Assembly (NCBI GenBank): GCA_037447655.1
Contig: JBBHKE010000974.1
Coordinates: forward strand, 1 to 64,000
Length of the DNA: 64,000 bases
DNA from: Zygnema cylindricum
Taxonomy: Eukaryota > Streptophyta > Zygnematophyceae > Zygnematales > Zygnemataceae
Direction of reading: 5' to 3'
In this document: in pieces, positions 25,796 to 37,400 of the stretch
Layout: each line of letters starts with the position of its first letter
How positions within the stretch are numbered: the first letter of the stretch is position 1
The notes under the pieces: generated by a model
What the model saw: only the letters and a program-made list of their open reading frames with translations
Told to the model about the DNA's origin: nothing
Database searches by the model: none
Translations under genes and position numbers: made by a program

Positions 25796-26240
25796 CCTAT
25801 TTGGAGCTTTGGACAAAGGGTACAAATAGGATATTTGTACCTATTGTCCAAAGCTCCAGAATGAAAAGACGTACAGTTAAGTGATGCGTATCGCATCGGT
25901 TGTACCAATTGCCGATGCAGCAGTGCAACATTTGACCCGCCCTGACTCCCTCCCTCAACATTTGCATATGGATGTATCGACATCAATTTAATGCACCAAA
26001 CATCTGGGGAATTTATCATGCCAGTATCCTTCCGCATCGTCATACAGAAGCTACATCGGCACGGTTCTGTTCATCCAACGGACCGATGCTTCACGGATCA
26101 TCAAGCCGAACTTGTCAACTTGGAAAAAACCTGTTTCTTCGTAGTTCGGTTTGGTTCGGTTTCACTCCGAGCCGGCCCAACATTCGGCCAAAAATAAGGC
26201 TAGTACAGCTCACCGTACTGCTATCCGCCACGCGGGGGGT
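25796..26240. repeat. dispersed repeat B, copy 1 (uninterrupted)
   Basis: This copy matches 26413-28141 block by block: TTTGGACAAAGGGTACAAATAGG, then GACGTACAGTTAAGTGATGCG, then GGACCGATGCTTCACGGATC, then CGAGCCGGCCCAACATTC, ending at CTATCCGCCACGCG. It starts with a near-perfect hairpin (25803-25858). Because it lacks the two insertions found in copy 2, it preserves both empty target sites: atttgtac in the hairpin, and atctgggg at about 26004. No coding capacity is apparent. Confidence 0.85.
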
Positions 26241-26245
26241 TTTGA

Positions 26246-26410
26246 AAAAAAAAAAAAAAAAATTCATTTTCAATATATCGATATATCGCGATACATCGGC
26301 AATATATCGCGATATTTCGATAATCGATATATCGAAGCGATATATCGATTATCGGGTACCTAAAATTCAGTACATATCGAATATCGGCAAGTGGTCCTCG
26401 ATACCCAACA
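26246..26410. repeat. A-run followed by CGATATATCG-type palindromic repeats
   Basis: A run of about 18 A is followed from about 26270 by overlapping self-complementary words such as ATATCGATATATCGCGATA and TCGATATATCGAAGCGATATATCG. Similar words occur at 45360-45830 and near 51575-51600. The function is unknown. The stretch could be the hairpin-rich interior of another element, or simply low-complexity sequence. Confidence 0.6.
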
Positions 26411-26458
26411 CTACCTATTTGACGCTTTGGACAAAGGGTACAAATAGGCTATTTGTAC

Positions 26459-26764
26459 CATAGTTCAAAAGTAGGCGTTTTTATGGTAGGCCTTTGGTCA
26501 GCACCTTTATCGTAAGTTGTGTTATGGGCTTTTCATGTGATCTTCTTAGATCGCTACTTTGATCAACGACCGTCCAATCGTCCGAATCTGACGGTGTAAA
26601 TAATTTTTTTTGGTCCGAATGTTTTCATTGGTCCAATTTTTGGTCCAAATGTTTTAATTGGTCGGAATAGGTCCGAATACAATATGGGTCTTAAGTTCAT
26701 ATTGTATGTTTCGCATACAATAGGCATATTGTATGAGCCTACTTTCACCTACTTTTGAACTATG
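26459..26764. mobile_element. hAT-like MITE with perfect 8-bp duplication
   Basis: The inverted ends are CATAGTTCAAAAGTAGG and CCTACTTTTGAACTATG. A perfect 8-bp duplication, atttgtac, flanks the element (26451-26458 and 26765-26772). It is 306 bp and non-coding, with repeated GGTCCGAAT/GTCCAAAT motifs inside. The CATAG start is shared with the element at 13372-14164. Copy 1 of repeat B shows the empty site. Confidence 0.9.
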
Positions 26765-27057
26765 ATTTGTACTTAATTGTCCAAAGCTCTAGAAAAAAAA
26801 GACGTACAGTTAAGTGATGCGTATCGCATCAGTTGTACCAGTTGCCGATGCGCTAATGCAACATATGAACCCATTTTTACAAAGTATCTATTCTTTTTGT
26901 TATTACCCGATGTTTCGAAATTGATGTGTACATGAGATGAGCTACGACGCGTTGTTGTATCGAACATCCCTCCCTCCCTCCCTCCCGCCCTGACTCACTC
27001 CCTCAACATTTGCATATGGACGTATCGACATCAAATTAATGCACTAAACATCTGGGG

Positions 27058-27882
27058 CAGGGGTCGCAAAAGTCAAATTTTAGATAACCGAAACCGACCA
27101 TTTTTTTTTTTTCAAAATCTGAGTACCTGACGCCCGACAGGGTTATGTCAAGCTCCTAAATTGTTAACCGTTACCCGAAATGCGTTTACAAAAAAAAAAG
27201 TTAATCGAAACTCGATTTCTAGAGACTACCCGTACCCGCCCGTACTGAAATAAGTACAAAATTAGTGGTACATCTCCCTTATACCTTCCACGATACCAAG
27301 AGTGCAAAGTACAATAATATTGGATAGTATTGACAATACAAAACCTTCAATATTTCTCGTTTTTTGCTTACCCGACCGTAACCGTTTTTTTTTTTTTTCG
27401 TGAATCACCCGCTCGAATCCGCCCGACACTACAAATTTGGCACCCGAATCCGTTCCGGACCCGACGCGGGCGGTCGGTGACGGTTTCGGTTAACCGCTTG
27501 CGACCTCTGATCTGTACGGGGCAATACCATTTTTCACGCTAGTATCCTTCTGCATCGTCATTTCGTCATACAGAAGCTGCATCGGCACGATTTTGTCATC
27601 AGACGGACCGATGCTTCACGGATCATAGTACAAAATTAGTGATACATCTCCCTTATACCTTCCACGATACCAAGAGTGCAAAGTACAACAATATTGGATA
27701 GTATTGACAGAACAAACCCTTCAATACTTCTCGTTTTTTGCTTACCCGACCGTAACCGTTTTTTTTTTTTTCGTGAATCACCCGCCCGAATCCGCCCGAC
27801 CCTACAAATTTGGCAACCGAATCCGTTCAGGACCCGACGCGGGCGGTCGGTGACGGTTTCGGTTATCCGCTTGCGACCTCTG
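27058..27882. mobile_element. hAT-like MITE with perfect 8-bp duplication, internally expanded
   Basis: It begins CAGGGGTCGCAAAAG, ends CTTGCGACCTCTG, and is flanked by atctgggg on both sides (27050-27057 and 27883-27890). The ends and the interior (AACCGAAACCGACC, then a T run, then TTGCGACCTCTG) match the MITE at 8385-9008. The span is longer than that relative because a later tandem duplication added a second right half together with some flanking repeat B. Confidence 0.87.
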
Positions 27883-28001
27883 ATCTGGGGATTATGGGCA
27901 ATACCATTTTTCATGCCAGTATCCTTCCGCATCGTCATTTCGTCATACAGAAGCTGCATCGGCACGGTTCTGTTCATCCGACGGACCGATATTCACGGAT
28001 C
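27254..28001. repeat. tandem duplication of about 375 bp across a MITE/flank junction
   Basis: The unit starting at about 27254 (TACAAAATTAGTGGTACATC) repeats from about 27629 (TACAAAATTAGTGATACATC). Each unit runs through the MITE right end GCGACCTCTG and on into repeat B sequence, ending at CACGGATCAT. The duplication therefore happened after the MITE had inserted. Confidence 0.8.
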
Positions 28002-28141
28002 ATCAAGCCGAACTTGTCAACTTGGAAAAAACCTGTTTCTTCGTAGTTCGGTTTGGTTCGGTTTCACTCCGAGCCGGCCCAACATTCGGCCAAAAATATG
28101 ACTAGTACAGTACAGCTCACCGTACTGCTATCCGCCACGCG

Positions 28142-28455
28142 TCGCAATTTGGTCTCTGGACATCCAATGTTTGACTCTTGTCAAAATGCTGTTTGGACGG
28201 TGGTCTTTTCCCAGCACTCGTCTACTGTAGTACAGTACAGTACTGTAATGTACTTTGTTTACCTTACGAGTCACTTCACCTCTCTAAAATAGCTAATCGT
28301 TCATCGGTCTTCAGATGAAACTTCCTTTTTGGACGCTGGGGCTCCACTTTTGTACCAAAAACTATAGTCCACACAACTGTTTGCTTTCCTATCAGTAGAC
28401 TAACAGCTGCTTTTATTCTGTTCGACCCGTCAACGGATATCGTGCGGAAGAGCTG
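28142..28455 (+). promoter_or_regulatory. upstream region of the MSP-DC1 gene
   Basis: This is the short stretch between repeat B and the first coding exon. A TACAGTACAGTACTGTA palindrome lies at about 28230-28247. No TATA box or known regulatory motif can be assigned with confidence. If the gene's promoter is local, it must sit here or in the transposon block just upstream. Confidence 0.35.
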
Positions 28456-31400
28456 ATGGATGTGGCAAGTGGCACTTTGTTAAACGTTCGACCCGGCGAG
28501 CTTCGATTTCCTTGTAAATTTCCTGCTCAGTTTTTTTTACTTATTTGCCATTTTAAGGATAGGAGTTAAACAAATGAGGAGCTGTCCGCATATGTATGTA
28601 TGTGTACACATTTGACTGTTCGAATGTTTACGTATCTCAATATTTAAAGAATGTTGATGTTTTTGACGCCTTATGTTCATTGGTGTTTCACATGCTTCAC
28701 TTACATAAGATTTTTTTTTTCTTGTCTGAAAGGATACATATAAGACTTCAAATGAATTTTGGAATGCTCGACCAATTGCGTTTGTTTCTTTGTTTTTGAC
28801 ATGAGTGTTATAGTGCGTTTAATGTGACCTGAAAGTACACTGCCTATAGCCATGAGTGTACAGGAATTACTATTTATAAGCGAAAATTAGTACCAATAAT
28901 ACTATTTTAAAGTGGGGAGATGTGGCCGATTTCAGTCCACTGCCTTAAATTGTATCATTAAAACTTTTTTGTGATTTTTGACCTACAAAAGTTGTGACGA
29001 AATTAACGTTAATAGTAGTAGTAGCGATGGGCAGTGTATTGGAGAATAGTTGTTAGGATAGCGGCAAAGGTGCGAAATCGTTTAGAGCCACATGCTCTGA
29101 AGCCAACTACCATTCATTTTTTTATAAATGCATAATATTTTGTTCTTGCATCAAATAATGCAGTTATTGCAACATGTTAGAATTTTTTTACACGTTTCAT
29201 GTTTTTCAATTTTTTTATCATCATGTGTTTTTTCATATCAGATGGTTCACTGAGTGTATTCTAAATGTATCGAGTCTATATTTTTGCATAGATTCTACTT
29301 ATTTTTTATCTATAAATTCTAGGAGAGTAAGACAATTTCAAACATTGTCATCTCAAATCCAAACGCGCAATTATTGCGCAATGTTGTGAAACATCTTTGG
29401 GGTAGACAAGTTTTGCCATACCTCAATTGAATCAAGTTTTTTTGAAATACTTTTTGGTTCATATTTGTCTTCTTTCCCGAGGATCCCATTTAAAGGAATG
29501 GATCACCAAGGCCCGATGTTTTTGTAGACTAATTTCAAAAGCTGAAAAAAACAATTATTTTTTATGCATTCTGGTGAAACGTCAGTTGATCTTTCGTAAG
29601 ATGTATTTGCCAATTTTTAGATTAGGATGTTTAAATTATGTTCTTCTCATTAGAACTTCCATAGCTGGGTTCTTAGTATCATTGAAACTCTTCATTCCTT
29701 CAGAAAATTACATTTTTTGGAAGGTAGAAAGCTCACTGCAATTAGTGTGAATCATTACGAGTGACGTGCGAAGTTTATTGACACATTAAGTCAAATGCAA
29801 TGCCCGGTGAATTATGATTTTTTATTGTTATTATTATTTTTTATGTTTATTTTTTGAAGGAGGCCCGTTTCTGTTCCTGGGTTGTGCGATTCTTGCTAGT
29901 CGATCATTCACTTTAATCTTAATTTATAGTGTCGATGGTGTATCTAATGTTTTTTTTTTAAGTTTTGAGACGATCTCTTGAGTAAATAAAAGGGGAAAAA
30001 TAAAAATGTGTAAATTTATGTATAATTCTCTATGCTGTGTATTTGTTCTTAGCTCTTCGGCAACTGTCGATGAACATGGTGGCTCTTAATTTGTTTCTAT
30101 TGCTGTACATTAAAGGAACTTTGTTGGAACTTTATTTTATGGGGTTTTTTCTGCTTAACATATACTATGGACGTTGAAGCCTTCCCCATTCATTACACTA
30201 AACTCGCACTGTATTTCTTTGTCTTATTTCTGAAACAAGATAAGAAAATTATGAAGTTCATCATGCTTTCCATATATTGCTCTGTGGTGATTAGTGTGGT
30301 CTAGGATTGCCATCACAGAAGCTCAATTAGGAATTAGGAATCAAACTCTGGAGTAAATGAGTTAAGTTGTAAAGGGAAATGAAAAAAGTTGTATAAATTA
30401 ATGTGGAATACTGTATACTGAGCATTTGTTCTTTGATACTTTTTTTGAAAAAAGAAAAAAAAATCACAAGGTTCATAAGGCTTCCCGCAAATCTTCCTTG
30501 TGATGATTGGCGTTGTCTTGGATCTTCCATTACTGAAACTCAGTTAAAGGCTGCAATTTGTCTATACTAATTAATGTTTGGAAGTTGCAGGCGAGCTTGG
30601 AGTGGAGGTCCCAACCGCTGTGAGGGTTGAAAATGTCTCTGCAAAGCATGTGGCCTTTAAGGTGAGAACTGTTTTGCCTTTGTCCTGTTTGCCTTTGTTC
30701 TGTTTTCCTTGTGTATCTCCTCTTTCTGCCCTCCTTCCCTCGTTCTGTTCTCTGTCCTTGCTCCCTTCTGTTCACCGAGTGCCTCTTTTTGACTTACTCT
30801 CTGTTCTTAGGAGAGACGAGGAGAGGGGATACACTTCGGTTGTGGGTAGGAGATGGAGAGATAGGATGGGGACGGATTGAGAGTGTTTAGCTGTTTCTCT
30901 TCTGGTGCCAATCATCTCCGTGGACATTGTCAATGAGAGCAATGCCTGATCCTTACATATGTTTTTGTACGGTTATAGCATTTTAACGCAATGGGTTTTT
31001 TAATCTGTACATTCTGTTCAATGTGTTAGTGTTTGTCATGTTTACAGCTGTAATCGTCACGTCACCACTTCTTATCTAACCGCTTATTGGTTTTGTCCAA
31101 ATGCCATCTGTTGTATATCGATGGCCCTTGACCGATAACCGATGTAAAAGTCGAACCTAATCAGTGTCATTAATACTAATAATGATGGTTTTTAATGCAC
31201 CACTTTTTATCTAACGTCTTATTGGTTTTGTCCATATGCTGAAAAGTATACACTGTTGTATATCGGTGGCCCTTGACCAAGAACCGATGTAAAAAGAACC
31301 TAATTAGTATTATTAATTCTAATAGCGATGGGTGGTGTAGTATACACACACATTACAGTTGTGAGATTCAAAAACTATTGTTTATCACATCTGCATTTGT

Positions 31401-34400
31401 ATATATGTTACCATTTCTCTGTAGTGAAACAAAGACAACATACCTTTTTTTCTTTCCTTTTTCTGGTGTGATGTAGAAATGGAAAGAAAGATGCTTTCAA
31501 CTGTCATCAAATATGCCATCCGCGCTAATTACTGTTCACTGATTCTGGTTTTAGTGTGTTTGATAAAATAAATAAAAATCGTTTCCTATGCAAAATTAAT
31601 GAACCTGGTGAATTTTGCCCGCACATTTCTTTTCCAGGTTTTACTAAAATAGAAAAGAAAATGAAATATTACATATGGCGCATATTGATTAGTAAGGTCT
31701 GGACTATTTTTAGCTTAGTATAGAGTCCATTGGGTGCAGGAAAAGGGGCTTCAGTCTGTAAGTCATGCCTATGTGTCGTTTACATCTTCATCCGTTCTTT
31801 TTTTTTTTTTTTTTTTTTTTGAGGTTGGATGAGGGGCGCCAAGTACAAATAATGCGGTCAGTTTATCAGTTGGGAAAGAGCAGTCAGAGATTAAAATTCA
31901 CTTTAGGGTCAAATGTTTGAGTACCATCTGTGGAATCCGATGTGATTATTTATTGGCTTTGTCTTGACCTTTTGTTGAAGGCTCGACTCCCACTTTTTCT
32001 TATGAAATGTTGTTTTTTTTTTATCAAGGTCAAAACAAATGCACCAAAAAAGTACTTCACTGAACCTTCTCTAGGGATTCTTCCTCCCCATGAGAGCACC
32101 ATTGTCACAGGTAACGTTTTGTCCCATCTGTGGAACTACAGGGCCCGTCTCTATGAGAATTAATAACACTAATTCGGTCGCAAAATCGGAAAAATCATGA
32201 AAACCATGGCGGAAAATCATGTAGTGTTAATGACACTATTTAGAGGAGTGGAGTACAATCTGCCATGTTTCCCTTCAAAAGTACATTCTAATTTTCCATT
32301 TACACTAGTGATTCCTTTAATAGTAATGGGCGGTGTAGTTCAACATCATGTATCTTTTTTAATGTCATTCTGTGATCATGAAACACATCAATCATTTAAA
32401 AAAAATGTTATCTCTTGCAAATTTTTCTATGTTGCTTTTTTTTTTTTAACTAGCCCGTCTTTTTATGCCAAATAATTTCAGTGAAACATAACCGTTGATT
32501 TTACGCATATGAAGTCAGGTTTTGCAATATTCAATAATCGTGGCAAAAATAGCACCGTGATATTTGATATTTGTATCTTTTGAAAGTACAAAATAACAAA
32601 GATACGAAAGTACCATTGTCAGATGTACAAGTCTAACAAATGGGAATTACAGGGAAATCCCACATTGCAATGTTATTGCACTTTCTCAATACACTATTGT
32701 ACGCACGTTGGGAGTTCTTTGGGAGTTTTTTGGATAGGTTTTGCTTTTTTGAGTTTACTGCGTTTTATCGTGGACTTCAACTTTGGGACCACTGTAGTTT
32801 TCACTTCTGGTTTTCTTATACGTATCTGTAGTTTTCACTTCTGGTTTTCTTGTACTTATTTGTTTATCCTCCACAGCTAGTTTTTGCTCGTTTGTTATAA
32901 TTTAAAGACTAAATTTTTGTTTTTCTCGGTGGAATTTAAAGTAGACTCAATCAATCCACTTCTATGTTAAGGTGACCCGAAGACTTCTCCCATCTTCTTG
33001 CCTCCTATTAGCTTGAGATTGGGGCCTCTTTGGAAGTATAAAATAGTTAGTCTACCAAATGTTTAATGATCGCCTAAAGAATTTGACAAGTCCAATAAAT
33101 CACAAACATAAGTTGATGAAAATACGACAACAAGAAAGATTTCCTCTACCCCTTCCTCTCTTCCTTTCTCTCTCTTTCCCCCACTAAACGTTCCTCATAT
33201 GTATGATCAAGAAAAATGGGGAATGTCACTGACTTTTGAATTTTCACACAGGACTATTACGGGTTTCTTTTAACAATTTCGACGAGGTAAGACAGCAAAT
33301 CTTACATAGTGTGACTGTTGCCGTTTTTGCAGTGACCATGAATCCACAACAAGACATCTTACCAGGAGTAGATTTGAAGGATAAATTTTTATTGCAAAGT
33401 GTTATTGTCTCCGGCAAATTATTGGAATCTGACCTCCCTGTCAATCTGGTACTTTTCTCTCTCTCTTTCTCTTCTTAGTCTAACAATATTCACAATGCAT
33501 TTTCTTTTGATGAAATGTAGAGGTTTGAGCTTGCTTGTCACATGTGGAGGAGTTTTTTGCCCCCAATTTATTTATTTTTTTGGCTCCTGCCCGTGTGCCT
33601 TAAACTGCGAAACTCAAAAGTTTCACCGCGGTACTTGTATTAAAAAATAGGGTATTGTGCTGAAATTAAACGAAAAAGAGCAAAAAATATCCAGAAAATA
33701 GTTTTATTAAGTATGAGCAGATCGAACTAAAATAGTCGAAGGCAAAAATTAATGGTTAGAGTTATGCTATTTTTATGTTATTAAATTGCTCAATTTTTCA
33801 TATCAGTCTGTATTTTGTCTTTCGACTCCATATATTATTCTCTTGAAATTTAGGACTGGTTTATAAGTCTGAACGTTACAGTTTCTTTTTTTACGGTACA
33901 CTGACAGAGACCATATTGTGTTGATCCTAAGGAAAATAATGTGGCTGTATTGCAGAGAGAATTGGGAGAAGTTTTTGAAGTCCGTCTGGCGGTTAAGTTT
34001 CTTGAAAAAGACGATGCTTCTAAGCATGATATATCTGGAAATCCTGGTCCCATCACAACCATTTTGAAAGAGGAGACTGTCTCAAGTCCAGATGTGGCAA
34101 AAAAAGAAGTAAGTGATGGTTCCTGCTATGCTAAGCTGAGAGATGAGACCGTAATTAACACATTAGGAAAGGTATGAAGTGTATTATTGATATTTAGATG
34201 AGGGCATGACTTGGTATTGCCATTGTTCTTGCTACAATGTGTGAATTTTTTGTTCTCTCTGTGCTAGTCTGTTTGTCTGCAAGCTTTTGGACTGTTTCAC
34301 TCCAGTATGAACAGTTTCTTAACATGTTTTCATTAGAGATTTCATGCAGACATCGCATTTCTACTTTGTAATCACATCATCATTATGAGCATGTTTTGAA

Positions 34401-37400
34401 GTTTTATTGCTATTGCAGTCAGATGCAGGCTGGATTTCTGACGATATCTCTAAATTCTGTTCATAGTATTCTGAGTTGGTGATACTTGTGTTGTTTTTCT
34501 AACAAGAACTTCACTCCTTGAAAATGTTCTTTAGAAATGTTTCCATGGAGCAGTTTTTGACACTTTGGTTGTTGCTGAGAGCTGGACATTGTTTCTAACT
34601 ATCGTCAACATATAGACTTACTGAGGATTTTTTTGAGAAAGAATATTGTCCTGTTTCATATTTTTTTTTTTTTGAGAAACCATAAACCTCAATGAGTGTA
34701 AAGGTAGAAGCATTTTACAGGATGAGGATGGACATGGAAAGTTGAAGCTGGTGGAGTTGCAAAAAGCTCTTGAGGCCAGTGAAGAGTTGGTTAGCAAGGT
34801 GAGTGGGTGGCCACTAGTACTTTATTTCATTGACTTTATTCCTTTTTTTCATCTCATCAATTACATTGAAGTTCACTCATGCTTTTTGCCCTCAAAAGGA
34901 TATAACATGCTCGAGACCCACTAAGCAGAAGCAACTTTTTGCAAGTCCATCACCACTCAGTTCTTTTAGAAATATTTTCTTCAGAGGCTCAAAGTTTGTA
35001 TTTAATAGCTTGGTGTTATTTTCTTGTCATAGTTATGCTTTGCAACGTTTTTACTCAAATCATGTCTACCTCTTGATGATTATTATTTCAAATGTGAGTC
35101 GAAGCTTACAACACTCCTCGTCAGTGGGAAGTTTGTTTTGTACCTTTGTTTCCTTTATGCAACTCGGTATCTGTTGTACTGTGGTGTTTTCTTTTTAAGT
35201 TGACTTTGGATTGCAAAGTTCTCTGAGTCTCTTCAGATATAATATTTGCTTGTTTGCATATTTGACAAACTTTTTAACTTGCTATCTTGAAGAGTGTTTT
35301 AATTATTCTTATCGTCCGTACAAGATTTGATCTCCGACCTTTTGTGGTTGTCATTGCTTGTTCATTTCAATCATGCTTTCTACCTAGATGGTTTCAACCA
35401 TCGAGGTTTTGAAATTAAACATTTTTGAAACAAAACCTTTTTTTTTTTTTTAGGACTTATTGGACCACTCGGCATACTGAAGCACTAGCAGATATCGGGA
35501 TGTGAAGGGTACAGGTCAAAACGGAGCTTGCAGCATTGACTGATGCAAAGGAGGAAGTTGAGAAAGATAAACTGATAGTTCAACAAGAACTTGTGAGCTC
35601 ATGAACTTCTACAAGCATCATCAACAATTTGATTGACTGCCATCTCTTTTTGTAGAAAAACTAAAGTTTGTTGTTTGATTTCTGATTTCCATTGCTACTC
35701 TATTTTTTTAGGGTTAAGCTCTTTGGTTGGCAATAAAGGGGCTGGCTTGACTATTTGCATTTTAAAGTGACCTCTTCTTGAGGTCCGTATCGCTCTTGGA
35801 AGTGACTGCTTGCCCAAATTAGGGGGGTAATTGGATGGCACTGTTGCAAGAGGAAAGTTATCTGCAATTCAAGAAGTAATATAGGCACCTTTTTTCAGAG
35901 TAGCACCGTTTTTAGGCTAAAGAAGGTGAACCTGCTCAGAGTTATAACCATGAAGTTAATGATTAATTCACTTTTGCAATTATAGAGCCACCTTAATGTT
36001 AATATATATAAGTAACTTGATGCAGGTCTCCACAACAGAAAAGCTACTGAACCTTCAGAAAAAAGTAGACGAAGATGCATCCGAGTTAACAAGAGTTCGA
36101 TTATCCTTGGAGGAAAGCGAAATGAAGAGAGAAGAGGTGAGCTACTACTACTGAGGGGAAATTTCAATAACCAATGCCGTTTGAATATGGAAAAATGTTT
36201 TTTTTTTTTTTTTGCATTTAGGGAAGTTTTGTTGCATGTGACTCATCTGCTTTTTTGATTTCAATCACCAATGCCATTCAGAATACGGGAAAATGCTTTT
36301 ATTTATTTATTTAGGGACGTTTTGTTGCATGTGACTGATCTGCTTTTTTGTCTTCGTCACGTAGTCACCCGAGATCAGTTCGGATCCAAAAAATCCACGT
36401 TTGTTACATCATTTTACATTTAAAAAAGATGATGTATGATTTTGTTTGTAGACTCCTCGATCTATGTGTTTTAAATGGCTTAAATTTTTGAGCTTCAAAA
36501 CTGTTGTCTGACTGTTAATAAGGTAAATGAATGTTTACAATGTTTAAACGGGTAACACCGGCAGAATAAACTAATAATTCTTCATTGAAGGAAGATAAAC
36601 TCTGAAGCAATTGCAGAGGAAGAGAGGGATTTTTATCTTTCTGATATTGGGAGCCCCTAGAGAGTTGGAGATTGTAAGATTTTGTACTAATTGGATTGAT
36701 GGCCATCGTGGTTTATTGAATGGGATCCAGGCACTTTCTAATTTACAAGAAAAGACCACATCTCCCTCTATTTTAGACAAGAAATTGGAAGAGCTCCAAG
36801 CTGCTCTTTCTGCAAGTGAAGAAATGGTGCTTAAGGTGTGTTTATTCTCTTCTATCTTGTGAAAAACATATTTATCCCCTTAATTAGAACATTTTGTGGT
36901 TCTTGTTCAAGGGTCTGTGAGTCTGTCTTTTATAGGGACATCATTAGTTCTCTCCCTCTCTCCTCCTCCCTCCCTCTCCCTCTCTTCTCTTCCCCTCTCC
37001 CCCTCTACCTCTCCTGATTATTCCTTCTACTTCTTTCCCTATTTCTTTTCTCGCCTATTCTTTCCCGTCTCTGTCGCTTTCTCTTTGTCCTTTTCCTTTT
37101 GGTTCTCCTTCTCCTTTTACTTCTCCTTCTCCTTTTTGCGGATCTTCTCCTTGGCAAGGAGGAGTTCAGCACTGAACCATACCCGCAAATAAAAGCATCA
37201 AATCAACTCACATTTGTTTAAAACGTGCTTTTTATATTTATTGTTACAAAGAAAACAAAGAGTCGAGAGATAAAACATTTGGAGGAAGAATTGAAGATAT
37301 GCATACAAATAATAATAAATTGGATATTAGATTCTAGTGATATTAGATTTTAATTGATTTATTGATTGATTGATGACAAATTTATTTCAACAACAATATT

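Larger units (their letters stand above)
26413..28141. repeat. dispersed repeat B, copy 2 (interrupted by two MITEs)
   Basis: This is the second copy of the repeat at 25796-26240. It is interrupted first at 26459-26764 and again at 27058-27882. Outside the insertions the two copies align closely through to CTATCCGCCACGCG. Part of the right half is additionally duplicated in tandem. Confidence 0.85.

Noticed and set aside
36896-37192. 98-codon Ser/Phe/Leu-rich frame
   Set aside because: It comes from a CT-rich simple-sequence tract in an intron of the MSP-DC1 gene.
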